64,000 bases of DNA from Numidum massiliense (GCF_001375555.1 NZ_CTDZ01000009.1:186001-250000), one strand, 5' to 3'; shown: positions 1-7,785, numbered from the stretch's first letter. Notes: generated by a model from the letters alone, not told the origin. A program made the numbers and translations.

Positions 1-192
1 AAATTCGTCAAGCTCATCGTCGACTACGTCATCAAGAACGGGATCATGGACAAACGGGTGCTGCAAGAAGAGCCATTCCGCACCGTCGGCAGCATTGTCG
101 ACTTGTTCCAAGACAATATGGACGCCGCAAAGGAGCTTATCGGGATTATTGAGGGGATTAACCGCAACTGTGAGGTGGTGACGGGGGCGTAG
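1..192 (+). CDS. C-terminal end of a probable type I restriction R subunit (partial)
   Basis: The window opens inside a reading frame that runs 63 codons to a TAG stop. The encoded tail (KFVKLIVDYVIKNG, then PFRTVGSIVDLF, then GIIEGIN) resembles the helical C-terminus of HsdR-type type I restriction subunits, which often read 'V-x-Y-V-x-x-N-G-x-(L/M)' followed by 'PF' and 'LF'. HsdR would translocate DNA by ATP hydrolysis and cleave unmodified DNA in a complex with HsdM and HsdS. The catalytic and helicase domains lie outside the window, so the assignment rests on a short tail and is tentative. No hsdM or hsdS follows; the downstream DNA is decayed accessory sequence. Confidence 0.4.
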   Translation, partial: KFVKLIVDYVIKNGIMDKRVLQEEPFRTVGSIVDLFQDNMDAAKELIGIIEGINRNCEVVTGA

Positions 193-301
193 CTGTTTCG
201 TCGTGAGAAGGGCGTGTTGGGAAGTACCGATTAGTGGAGGCATCTAGGGGTAACTGCTAGTGAAGGCACTGTATGAGTAAGAAATCTTGTAAACGGGACT
301 G

Positions 302-338
302 CCGCTAGAAGGGGAGTTGTCGGCTGCCCTTCTAGCGG
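302..338 (+). terminator. Perfect 12-bp inverted repeat after the HsdR-like gene
   Basis: CCGCTAGAAGGG at 302-313 pairs with CCCTTCTAGCGG at 327-338 around a 13-nt loop. It lies 110 nt after the stop of the partial gene. There is no T-tract, so it may be a weak terminator or another structured element. The rest of 193-531 shows no supportable gene. Confidence 0.4.
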
Positions 339-531
339 GTCATTGGTCGTTGATCGCTCGGCTACTTATTATCCTGTTTGACATGGGATGAATGTTTTGT
401 TGCTGGAGGTGTCATGTCATCGGCGAATGGAGTTACTTGCGTGCCATGCCCTGGGGGTGTCCTATCGCCAGCAAACACAGTTATGGGCATAACTAAGAGG
501 GCGATTACAACGACCGACGAAATTAACCTTT

Positions 532-828
532 TCACAACATTCCCTCCCTGCGAATTAACGCTTCTACCTGATACATATGTTCGGCTTCCTTATGAAATGC
601 TTCTTTGTTGCCTGCTCGTTCGTAGTAGTTCGCTAAAACGAAGTGAAAGTCCTTCATTTTATTGAACAACTTACTTTTTTCCGCTAGTTGCAATCCCTCT
701 TCGCACAACGACAACACTTCAGGAGAATTTTGCTCCAAAGCAATCTCCTGTTTTCTTCAACATTTGTCCTAACAGTTCGTCCGTCAAACCGAGTTGTTCC
801 CGGATGTAGGCGACCTTACTATAACGAC
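532..828 (-). pseudogene. C-terminal TPR fragment of an RNPP-type regulator, frameshifted
   Basis: On the minus strand a reading frame beginning near 828 encodes YSKVAYIREQLGLTDELLGQML. It is broken at an A-run (aag-aaa-a-cag) and continues in the next frame as QEIALEQNSPEVLSLCEEGL through HFVLANYYERAGNKEAFHKE to a stop at 532. This is typical of the C-terminal tetratricopeptide helices of NprR/PlcR-family (RNPP) regulators, which bind secreted signalling peptides. The helix-turn-helix part is absent here. Removing a single A restores one continuous frame, so this is a recent frameshift in an already truncated gene. Confidence 0.55.
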
Positions 829-938
829 ACACAAAAAAAAGACTAGAAAATTTTTCTATCAGCAGCAGGAATTAGCGATTTAATGTCGAATGCTCCTAGT
901 AACAATATTTTCTGTCAATCGAATGGGGGTCATTGAAT

Positions 939-1091
939 ATGGAGCTCGATCCAATCACGTTAGGTTCACTGATCCGCAAACGTCGCAAAGACATGGGGTT
1001 CACTCTGAACGACCTGGCCAACGACAACGTCTCCGTCCCGACGATCAGCAACATCGAGCGCGGCATCACGGGCAATCTCGCCAGTGAGTAA
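939..1091 (+). pseudogene. N-terminal HTH fragment of an RNPP-type regulator
   Basis: The reading frame encodes 50 residues beginning MELDPITLGSLIRKRRKDMG and continuing NDLANDNVSVPTISNIERG, a textbook XRE-type helix-turn-helix of the NprR/PlcR kind. It stops at TAA just after ITGNLASE. Full-length relatives continue for about 350 more residues of TPR repeats, so this is a truncated relic. It faces away from the C-terminal fragment at 532-828, which is on the other strand. Either one gene was split by an inversion or two copies decayed. A 50-aa DNA-binding stub could in principle still be expressed. Confidence 0.55.
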
Positions 1092-1119
1092 GAAAATCTT
1101 AACGCCCTGGGAATAGAGG

Positions 1120-1357
1120 GCTTATGGGGCACTAGGGTATGCATTTGCATTAATTCGTGCAACGCTTGTGACCAAATATATTTGGCTTAAAAACGAAGAT
1201 AAGCTAGCCAACGATCAAAAGAAAACACTCGAGCGATTGAAAGGTGGTAAGGCGAGAGCAGGAGTAAAGTGACTTTCTTGACGGCTGCTTTCGCCTATGA
1301 GAACCTTTTAAGCGCAAAAAGAACCCATGGTTTACCCATGAGAAAGAGCGAAGAGCC
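1120..1357 (+). mobile_element. Right-end relic of an ISL3-family insertion sequence
   Basis: Codons 1120-1272 read ALIRATLVTKYIWLKNED then NDQKKTLERLK, resembling the conserved ISL3-family transposase stretch T-x-Y-x-W-L-K-N-P-E-x-L-x-x-x-Q. About 85 nt later the sequence ends in a block whose reverse complement starts GGCTCTTCGC and continues into CATGGGTAAACCATGGGTTC, like the terminal repeats of ISL3 elements, which begin GGCTCTTC. The left end and most of the transposase are missing, so the element is immobile. Confidence 0.55.
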
Positions 1358-1504
1358 TCTAACTTTTACCTCACGCCGCATATACTCCCCAATATTTTCT
1401 TAAGCACCGGACAGTCATTAACCAGCTATTACGAGCTTAAATGCTCCCCTATCTAATGACCATCGATTGTAATCCAACATAATAACAAAATTAGAAAAAT
1501 CCAA

Positions 1505-1533
1505 TTGCAAAGAGGCGAAAAATAGGCTATAAT
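1505..1533 (+). promoter_or_regulatory. Sigma-A promoter of the LXG toxin operon
   Basis: TTGCAA at 1505-1510 and TATAAT at 1528-1533 are separated by 17 bp, 111 bp upstream of the first small gene. The block from about 1503 to 1560 is repeated almost base for base at 50002-50058, next to a scar of this locus. That supports this being the conserved promoter segment of the operon. Confidence 0.65.
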
Positions 1534-1643
1534 CTCAGTAATTAATGTAAGTGTTTTCTTATGGGGCAGAGCATAGAGTATAGAGCATCTAGCGGAACTT
1601 ATTCAATTGTCATTAATAGTCGCTGCAGAAAGAGGGGGTAAAG

Positions 1644-1943
1644 ATGACAGAAATTACGTCGAATCTAAGGACCTTGCAACACTTTACAATGAAAATGGAA
1701 GTCGGTAATCGCTCGATGGCTCATGACGCCGAGAGTGAACCATTAGCGCCGTCGCCAAATACAAACGTCACCGCTAACGCGCGTATGATCGAGGCGTACA
1801 GTGATTATGTCACGCTTGCCGGCGATTTTTACTCGTGCATGGCGGCAGACATTAACCGTTTAAAGTCAATCGGGGACTCTTTTACGGAAGAAGACCAGCG
1901 GGCGAGCCAGTCTTTTCAGCGCCATCCGTTGTCGGTGGAATAA
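1644..1943 (+). CDS. Small LXG-associated helical protein (DUF3130/TIGR04197-like)
   Basis: This 99-aa protein starts at ATG 1644 behind AGAGGGGG. The C-terminal half (NARMIEAYSDYVTLAGDF then DINRLKSIGDSFTEEDQRAS) fits the small WXG100-like proteins encoded upstream of LXG effectors, known as TIGR04197, DUF3130 or Lap1-type. In studied systems these bind the LXG helical domain and form part of the export signal for the type VIIb secretion system. Position supports this: it is the first gene of a four-gene operon ending in toxin and immunity genes. Residues 1-40 look disordered. The family assignment is from pattern recognition only. Confidence 0.6.
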   Translation: MTEITSNLRTLQHFTMKMEVGNRSMAHDAESEPLAPSPNTNVTANARMIEAYSDYVTLAGDFYSCMAADINRLKSIGDSFTEEDQRASQSFQRHPLSVE

Positions 1944-2103
1944 ATCTGTCGGTCGCACAGCGTAAACCTGTTCGTCGTGTAAAACCATCTGCAGAACAAC
2001 CGCGTTCGTGGGAAAACGAGTGATCGTTTTGTGGTGTCGTTATAAGGTGGGGAGTGCAAAAGTATGTTGCACCCGAGATCTAGTGAGAAGGAGGACAAAT
2101 GCG

Positions 2104-2475
2104 ATGGAAGAAGAGGAGCGACTCAAACAAATGGCGATCCTTTCGGGGAGGATCGCCGAAGCCGAGGAAGATTTGCGAAAGAACGCAAGGAAAATTGAAC
2201 AGAATGAACAGACGATAGGCGAAGTTGAACAGTCTATGCAGCAGGGGAAGTGGCTCTTGGAAGCGATGCAAACAGGATGGTCCGGCGAGCGGGCGCATCA
2301 GTTCTACAATCAATCGTCAGCCGGACTGTTCGAAGCCAAACGGCACATAGAACACGCTCTGTACGAAGAACAGGAAGCGCTGCAAACGCAAAGGAAGCAG
2401 TTAAGGGTGAAACAAGACCAGTTGCAACGCACATACGCGCAACTGAAAACGAGGGGGCATGAGTCGTGGGATTAA
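2104..2475 (+). CDS. LXG-associated coiled-coil partner (DUF3958/YwqH-like)
   Basis: This 123-aa, strongly charged protein is almost entirely heptad-like helix, for example EEDLRKNARKIEQNEQTIGE, and carries a central W-SGERAHQF turn resembling the W-x-G hairpin of WXG100 proteins. Start ATG 2104 has AAGGAGG 11 nt upstream; the longer frame from 2008 lacks a comparable site. The stop overlaps the toxin start by 10 nt, implying coupled translation. Known families in this position (DUF3958, or DUF5082 as in YwqH) act as LXG-domain chaperone or targeting partners. It is likely co-folded with the N-terminal domain of the next protein. Confidence 0.6.
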   Translation: MEEEERLKQMAILSGRIAEAEEDLRKNARKIEQNEQTIGEVEQSMQQGKWLLEAMQTGWSGERAHQFYNQSSAGLFEAKRHIEHALYEEQEALQTQRKQLRVKQDQLQRTYAQLKTRGHESWD

Positions 2476-4067
2476 AAATACATATGCCTGAAGTGCATCA
2501 ACAGATCCAAACGATCAATGGCGTGTTATCGATGAAAAATACATTTGCTCATAACATCCTAGCTGCGTTGGAGTCATTCGTCGAGGATACAGAGTTAAAA
2601 GGCAGCGCCTATCAGTCAGCAAAAGATTATTTTAACGCGACGTATGTTGCCTTAACAAAAGGGATGATTCGAGTACACGAAGAAATGATCGCCGGCAATG
2701 AGCGCTTCATCCAGCAGTTTACGAGCGAGGTAGACTCCTCGCCAAGTGCCATCATCGACGAAGACCAATTAAGACGACAAATTGACGAGCTAAATAATTG
2801 GAAGAGAAAATTAATGGATAAATTGAACGGTAACTTTGAGAATCTCATCAACGATAAGCTTAACATTGAACAGTTGGCACAAACGATTGCCGCTCTGCGC
2901 CAATTTAACTGCAGTAGCGCAGATATATACGACTCAGCAAAATTTTTAATGGAACAGATTCAAGCGGGTTTAAGGGCGGTCAATTATTACAGCACTTGGG
3001 ATGCGAAAACGAATCGTTATACCCATCAGCTAAAGGACCTATCGTGGAGCCGTATATTGCAGAAGGACTGGGATTTCTCTCGGAAAACAGAACGAGAACG
3101 ATTTATTGACCAGATGAAGGAACAATACGGTTTTTCCGACGACGAAATAGAGATTATGGAGAAACTACGGAAGAAATTAAAGAAAAGATACCCGAAGCTC
3201 TCGTCAAAACAGCTTGACTGGTATTTCTCGCGACTGTTGGGAGGGTTTGTTTATGGCGATTCCGAAGGAGAAAGCATTTGGAAAGACTTAGGGAATAAAA
3301 TTGCTTGGGAGTCGACGGCAGGAAACCCATATGTCGATGTAGAATACCTCACACTGGATGGGCAACTTGTTCGCTTAACGGAAGAATTCTACTTTACTAA
3401 GGTATTAGGTATATCGGAAGAAGAGTATAGATTGTTGAGGTACAAGGTACGGATTCAGAACTTCATAGTCGGCAGACCAAACGTTTTTAGTTGGGAGGTG
3501 ATAGTTGATGACGGTTACTCATATTTATATAAAAGTAAATTTGAGGAAGCGACGGGTCGCAAGTTAAGTATGGAAGAGTTCAAGAAAAAATGGGAAGAGC
3601 AGTATGATGCAATGAAACATTGCGGTGATTTTGCTCACCAAATGATCATCGTTGCGACATTAACATATGAAAATCCCCTACCTTCCTTGGCAGATATTGT
3701 TACCTTGGGGGAAACCGATGATAATGCGGGTTGGTTAGGCGATGCCACTAATGATAAAGATGGCCCACTTAGCATGGGGCCGGACGATTACAAAGCGGAT
3801 TTAGACGCGGTGAACATTCACCACTTGATGGAGACTAAGGAAATATCTTACATCAAGGCCAGTAATCAATATTACCGTGACCTCGATGCGAAATATACGC
3901 GGGCTGAAATGTTCCGGAAGATCAAGAGCTTGAAAGAAGTTAAAAAGGCTATTTTGGCAAAGTTGAAGGTTGATACGATGGAAGAGGTTCGTAAAATAGC
4001 ACCCGACACGTATAACTTTTACCGGAGCTTGGAGGACGGGAACAATGAAATGGGTGATTACCGATGA
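2466..4067 (+). CDS. LXG-domain polymorphic toxin, TelC-like C-terminus (type VIIb effector)
   Basis: This 533-aa protein starts at GTG 2466 behind GAGGGGG. Residues 1-200 form an LXG-type helical domain (FVEDTELKGSAYQSAKDYFN then ALTKGMI). A charged middle region follows, and the C-terminal domain spans roughly residues 375-533. That domain carries an aspartate-rich signature: CGDFAHQ at 386, DNAGWLGDAT at 419, and DDYKADLDAVNI from 440. The length and Asp-rich domain, paired with a TipC-like neighbour, resemble TelC, a type VIIb toxin that attacks lipid II outside the membrane. I infer that relationship from memory; polymorphic toxin type 44 is an alternative. The stop overlaps the immunity start (ATGA). 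Confidence 0.65.
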   Translation: MGLKIHMPEVHQQIQTINGVLSMKNTFAHNILAALESFVEDTELKGSAYQSAKDYFNATYVALTKGMIRVHEEMIAGNERFIQQFTSEVDSSPSAIIDEDQLRRQIDELNNWKRKLMDKLNGNFENLINDKLNIEQLAQTIAALRQFNCSSADIYDSAKFLMEQIQAGLRAVNYYSTWDAKTNRYTHQLKDLSWSRILQKDWDFSRKTERERFIDQMKEQYGFSDDEIEIMEKLRKKLKKRYPKLSSKQLDWYFSRLLGGFVYGDSEGESIWKDLGNKIAWESTAGNPYVDVEYLTLDGQLVRLTEEFYFTKVLGISEEEYRLLRYKVRIQNFIVGRPNVFSWEVIVDDGYSYLYKSKFEEATGRKLSMEEFKKKWEEQYDAMKHCGDFAHQMIIVATLTYENPLPSLADIVTLGETDDNAGWLGDATNDKDGPLSMGPDDYKADLDAVNIHHLMETKEISYIKASNQYYRDLDAKYTRAEMFRKIKSLKEVKKAILAKLKVDTMEEVRKIAPDTYNFYRSLEDGNNEMGDYR

Positions 4068-4672
4068 GCATGCGGTGGAAGATTGCACTTATCTTGCTTG
4101 TATTGTTGGCTGCACTGTATCTTTATAAGACGAGTCAAATCAAGAACGCATTTGATGAGATGTATTACGATAAAGTGCCGTCGTTTTTTGGCGGTTATAG
4201 TCCAGCCAGTTTTAAAGGGACGAGAATATTGGGACCTTTAAGCGACGGCGTACGTTTCATGGCGGAGGATAGTATTTATGAAAGCGTCAATAGTGATTAT
4301 TTAAAGTCAAATGAAGTATATAATCTTTATTTCTACAAAGATGAAGCAAGAATAGTTCTCAGTTTTAATAAATTTATTGCAGCAAAGACGAATGTGAGGG
4401 TTAAGTATGAATATGGTGTAAATGAACGTAAAATAAGTGAATATCCGATTATAGTTATTACTGAGGGCTCTAATGGAAGAAGCAAAGTCATTCGCGGTCA
4501 TACAGATGTTACAGAGTTCCTTAAGAAGCGAGGCATCACCGAGCGTACAATAGAGGAATATCGGCATTACATGCTGTACGATACGCTGTTAGCCAATTGG
4601 TTTAAGGAAAACAAAGGCAAATCGAAATTTGACCTTAACAATATAGGGGAGTTAACAATTGTTAAGGAATGA
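4064..4672 (+). CDS. Membrane-anchored candidate immunity protein, copy 1 (TipC-like)
   Basis: This 202-aa protein has one N-terminal transmembrane segment (residues 6-21, ALILLVLLAALYLY), then KNAFDEMYYDKVPSFFGGYSP and a presumably extracytoplasmic domain. A single anchor with an outward-facing domain suits a protein that neutralises a toxin acting on the outer face of the membrane, as TipC does for TelC. It starts by a 4-nt ATGA overlap with the toxin stop, so the two are translationally coupled. Two paralogues follow. Residues 1-56 and about 150-202 are nearly identical among the three, whereas the centre differs. Confidence 0.6.
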   Translation: MSMRWKIALILLVLLAALYLYKTSQIKNAFDEMYYDKVPSFFGGYSPASFKGTRILGPLSDGVRFMAEDSIYESVNSDYLKSNEVYNLYFYKDEARIVLSFNKFIAAKTNVRVKYEYGVNERKISEYPIIVITEGSNGRSKVIRGHTDVTEFLKKRGITERTIEEYRHYMLYDTLLANWFKENKGKSKFDLNNIGELTIVKE

Positions 4673-4823
4673 TTTTGACTCTCTTATAAGGCTACGATTT
4701 ATGTGATCCGGAACGACGGCATGGTTGACCAGTCCAGTAGACCATGAACAATCACCTTCATAATTCCAAGCGATTCAAATCACAGCTACATTCCAATTTG
4801 TGCTAGGTAGGGGAAAATGGCAG
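4673..4823 (+). repeat. Conserved linker between immunity copy 1 and toxin fragment 2
   Basis: This 150-nt non-coding stretch begins after the immunity stop with ATTTTGACTCTCTTATAAGG. It has a diverged counterpart between copies 2 and 3 (about 5900-6005) and another at 50094-50215 beside the distant scar. Its conservation marks it as part of the duplicated unit rather than random spacer. No clear promoter or terminator is visible in it. Confidence 0.6.
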
Positions 4824-5294
4824 GAGCAGTATGACTCAATGAAAGATTGCGGTGATTTTGCTCACCAAATGATCATCGTTGCGACATTAACACATGAAAA
4901 TCCTCTGCCTTCTTTGGCAGATATTGTTACCCTAGGAGAAACAGATGACAACGCTGGTTGGTTAGGCGATGCCACTAATGATAAAGATGGCCCACTCAGC
5001 ATGGGGCCGGACGATTACAAAGCGGATTTAGACGCGGTGAACATTCACCACTTGATGGAAACGAAGGAAATATCTTACATTGAGGCCAGTAATCAATATT
5101 ATCGTGACCTCGATGTGAAGTATACGCGGGCTGAAATGTTTCGGAAGATCAAAAGCTTGGAAGAAGTTAAGAAGGCTATTTTGACAAAATTGAAGGTTGA
5201 TACGATGGAAGAGGTCCGTAAAATAGCACCCGACACGTATAACTTTTACCGGAGCTTGGAGGACGGAAACAATGAAATGGGTGATTACCGATGA
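4800..5294 (+). pseudogene. Orphan toxin C-terminal module, copy 2 (no LXG domain)
   Basis: An open frame of 164 codons repeats the last 157 residues of the full toxin, from EQYDSMKDCGDFAHQ to GDYR, at about 95% identity. It lacks the LXG export domain and the middle region. The presumed catalytic motifs (CGDFAHQ, DNAGWLGDAT, DDYKADLDAVNI) are intact, but without LXG it should not be exported. GTG 4800 has no good ribosome binding site, so its own expression is doubtful. Its stop still overlaps the following immunity start by ATGA. It could be a silent cassette able to recombine with the full toxin. Confidence 0.6.
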
Positions 5295-5899
5295 GCATGC
5301 GGTGGAAGGTTGCACTTATCTTGCTTGTATTGGTGGCTGCGCTATATCTTTATAAGACGAGTCAAATCAAGAACGCGTTTGATGAGATGTATTACGATAA
5401 AGTGCCGTCGTTTTTTGGCGGTTATAGTCCAGCGAGTTTTAAAGGGACGAGAATATTGGAACCCTTGGATAATATGGCTAGATATATAGCAGAAGACCAT
5501 ATTTCTGAAGGGTACAATAGTAGTTACTTGAAGGAAAACGAAGTATACAATATATATTTTTATCGTGGGACAAAAAAAATAGTCCTTAGCTTAAATAAGT
5601 TAATTGATGAGAGAACAAATTTAAGGGTAAAGTGCGAATATAATGTAAAGAACCGAGAGATGAGCCAACTTCCCGTTACAGTTATTACAGAAAATTCGAA
5701 TGGTGAAAGCATAGTTATTGAAGGTCACACTCGTGTTATAGACTTTCTTAAAAAGCATGGCATCACCGAGCGTACAATAGAAGAATATCGGCATTACATG
5801 CTGTACGATACGCTGTTAGCCAATTGGTTTAAGGAAAACAAAGGCAAATCGAAATTTGACCTTAACAATATAGGGGAGCTAACAATTGTTAAGGATTGA
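5291..5899 (+). CDS. Membrane-anchored candidate immunity protein, copy 2
   Basis: This 202-aa paralogue of the protein at 4064-4672 has the same transmembrane anchor and the same tail (RTIEEYRHYMLYDTLLANWF and onward). The centre, residues 57-150, is clearly different, for example ILEPLDNMARYIAEDH against ILGPLSDGVRFMAEDS. It is intact and coupled by ATGA to the truncated toxin module in front. In polymorphic toxin loci, extra immunity genes protect against toxin variants of other strains. The conserved ends with a variable centre fit specificity residing in the centre. Confidence 0.6.
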   Translation: MSMRWKVALILLVLVAALYLYKTSQIKNAFDEMYYDKVPSFFGGYSPASFKGTRILEPLDNMARYIAEDHISEGYNSSYLKENEVYNIYFYRGTKKIVLSLNKLIDERTNLRVKCEYNVKNREMSQLPVTVITENSNGESIVIEGHTRVIDFLKKHGITERTIEEYRHYMLYDTLLANWFKENKGKSKFDLNNIGELTIVKD

Positions 5900-5935
5900 T
5901 TATTAAGGCGATAGCAATTTATGTGATCTGAAACG

Positions 5936-6376
5936 ATGGTTCCATTCAAGCGTTTTAGATTGCAGCTATATCCTAAATTGTGCCAAGTTATAGGAAAACG
6001 GAAAGAGCAGTATGACGCAATGAAAGATTGCGGTGATTTTGCTCACCAAATGATCATCGTTGCGACATTAACATATGAAAATCCCCTACCTTCCTTGGCA
6101 GATATTGTTACCTTGGGGGAAACCGATGATAATGCGGGTTGGTTAGGCGATGCCACTAATGATGAGGCCAGTAATCAATATTACCGTGACCTCGATGCGA
6201 AATATACGCGGGCTAAGATGTTTCGGAAGATCAAAAGCTTGGAAGAAGTTAAGAAGGCTATTTTGACAAAGTTGAAGGTTGATACGATGGAAGAAGTCCG
6301 TAAAATAGCACCCGACACGTATAACTTTTACCGGAGCTTAAAGGATGGGAAAAATGAAATGGGTGATTACCGATGA
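5936..6376 (+). pseudogene. Orphan toxin module, copy 3, with 99-nt in-frame deletion
   Basis: This 146-codon frame aligns with the toxin C-terminus from KEQYDAMKDCGDFAHQ, but jumps from GDATND straight to EASNQYYRDLD. Exactly 33 codons are missing relative to copy 2, including the Asp-rich DDYKADLDAVNI motif. The encoded domain is therefore almost certainly inactive. The first 22 codons are read-through of linker DNA. The deletion is in frame and no stop has accumulated, and the ATGA overlap with the next gene is kept. This fits a role as a translational leader for immunity copy 3, or a recent event. Confidence 0.65.
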
Positions 6377-6981
6377 AAATGCGGTGGAAGATTGCACTTA
6401 TCTTGGTTGTATTGGTGGCTGCGCTGTATCTTTATAAGACGAGTCAAATCAAGAACGCGTTTGATGAGATGTATTACGATAAAGTGCCGTCGCTTTTTGG
6501 CGGTTATAGTCCAGCGAGTTTTAAAGGGACGAGAATATTGGAAGCTATAGATGACATCGCTCGTTATATGTCAAAAGACTTTATTTCTGAGTTTTATAAT
6601 AGTGGTTATCTGAGGGATGACGAAGATTTATATCTGTATTTTTATAGAAACAAGGAGGTATTACTGCTCAGTTTTAATAAAATGATCGATAGCAAAACTA
6701 GTATTCAAGTTAATTATGAGTATGTTGTAAATAGGAAAGAACTTAAGCAACTTCTGATCAAGATTTACACTGAAAATCCTAATGGAGACGATATTATCAT
6801 AGAAAGGCCGTATGAAGTTACAAAATTCCTTAAGAAACACGGCATCACAAAGCGTACAATAGAGGAATATCGGCATTATATGTTGTATGAGACGCTTCTG
6901 GCCAATTGGTTTAAGGAAAACAAAGGCAAATCGAAATTTGATCTTAACAATATAGGGGAGTTAACAATTGTAAAGCAGTGA
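6373..6981 (+). CDS. Membrane-anchored candidate immunity protein, copy 3
   Basis: This third 202-aa paralogue begins MKMRWKIALILVVLVAALYL and ends in the shared tail, with the most divergent centre of the three (DLYLYFYRNKEVLLLSFNKM and LLIKIYTENPNGDDIIIERP). It is intact although its partner toxin module has lost the presumed active site. Retention of an intact immunity gene behind a dead toxin module is what selection for protection against non-self toxin would produce. The operon appears to end here; about 300 nt of AT-rich DNA follows. Confidence 0.6.
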   Translation: MKMRWKIALILVVLVAALYLYKTSQIKNAFDEMYYDKVPSLFGGYSPASFKGTRILEAIDDIARYMSKDFISEFYNSGYLRDDEDLYLYFYRNKEVLLLSFNKMIDSKTSIQVNYEYVVNRKELKQLLIKIYTENPNGDDIIIERPYEVTKFLKKHGITKRTIEEYRHYMLYETLLANWFKENKGKSKFDLNNIGELTIVKQ

Positions 6982-7281
6982 TTGTTAATAGAATAATAAA
7001 TGTTAATATATTAATAGCGTTATTAGGGTTTATAATATCCAATATCTGACAATAATCCGCTAATTCCTGTCTCTGTTGATAAAAATAATTCCTGTTTCTA
7101 TGGAAAAAAATTAAGTATTTTTTCGATTTATCAAAGAAGGTGTCTACCTACATGAAAACGCATGCTTGACAGCAAGTTCACATACAATCAAGTGTATACA
7201 TTCGATCCAATTTAGCGAACCAGTCGAGCGATGAAGCCATGGAAAAAAAGAAGAAATCTAAAAAGAATGGAGGAATGCTGG
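6982..7281. other. AT-rich intergenic region after the toxin array
   Basis: No gene is visible in this 300-nt stretch. It holds an imperfect direct repeat of TAATTCCTGT (two copies about 30 nt apart, near 7050-7100) and a TTGACA at 7166. The nearest -10-like hexamers are 11 and 23 bp away, so a promoter for the DinB gene cannot be pinned down. Confidence 0.4.
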
Positions 7282-7785
7282 ATGCAACATCATTCCGTAC
7301 AAATGTATAACTATCACACGTGGGCCAACCAACAGGTGCTTGCCCACTTGCGTGAACTTCCCGAAGACATTTTTCGACGGGAGATTCCTAGCGTTTTTCC
7401 TTCGATTTCCGAAGTGCTCGTTCATATGTACGTCGCCGATAAAATGTGGGTAGAGGCGTTGCGCAAGAAGCTGCCCTTTGACGACGTAGCAAAGCTAAGT
7501 GAACAGTTGAAGGACGAAATGGCAACGAAAAACCTAGAGGAAATGGATGCGATGTTTGGCCAGTCTTCCGAGGAGTGCCGAACATTTTTCGCACAACATT
7601 GCGACTTGGAGAAGACTTTTACGCTAGAACACCCAAACTGGGAAAAAAAACAACTTCGCATTGCCGATGTGGTTGATCACCTCGTCAATCACGGGACGTA
7701 CCACCGGGGACATATTTCGGCGATGTTACGCCAAATGGGGCACAAAGGCGTGTCTACTGACTACGTGTTTTATTTGTTACGCTAA
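7282..7785 (+). CDS. DinB family protein
   Basis: This 167-aa protein starts at ATG 7282, set by GGAGG at 7269-7273; an upstream in-frame ATG at 7231 has no such site. DinB-like proteins are four-helix bundles with a three-histidine metal site. The expected histidines are visible in YNYHTWAN, VLVHMYVADKMW and HLVNHGTYHRGHI. Members include damage-inducible proteins and thiol-transferases such as bacillithiol S-transferases. The actual reaction cannot be told from sequence. It stands alone, with no operon partner. Confidence 0.85.
   Translation: MQHHSVQMYNYHTWANQQVLAHLRELPEDIFRREIPSVFPSISEVLVHMYVADKMWVEALRKKLPFDDVAKLSEQLKDEMATKNLEEMDAMFGQSSEECRTFFAQHCDLEKTFTLEHPNWEKKQLRIADVVDHLVNHGTYHRGHISAMLRQMGHKGVSTDYVFYLLR

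Larger units (their letters stand above)
3595..6981 (+). repeat. Three tandem toxin-C-terminus/immunity units
   Basis: Three direct repeat units start near 3595, 4824 and 6005; corresponding bases in the CGDFAHQ codons are at 3621, 4848 and 6029. Each unit holds a toxin C-terminal module, an ATGA-coupled immunity gene and, between units, a linker. Unit 3 is a mosaic. Its early part matches unit 1 (ACATATGAAAATCCCCTACC), and the part after the deletion alternates between unit 1 and unit 2 bases. That indicates gene conversion or unequal recombination among units. Confidence 0.75.

Noticed and set aside
378-665. 95-aa plus-strand open frame
   Set aside because: It runs antisense to the RNPP C-terminal fragment, has no good ribosome site, and its low-complexity Cys/Pro-rich translation resembles no protein.
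7166-7200. Promoter for the DinB gene
   Set aside because: TTGACA is present, but -10-like hexamers are 11 or 23 bp away, both outside the workable spacing.
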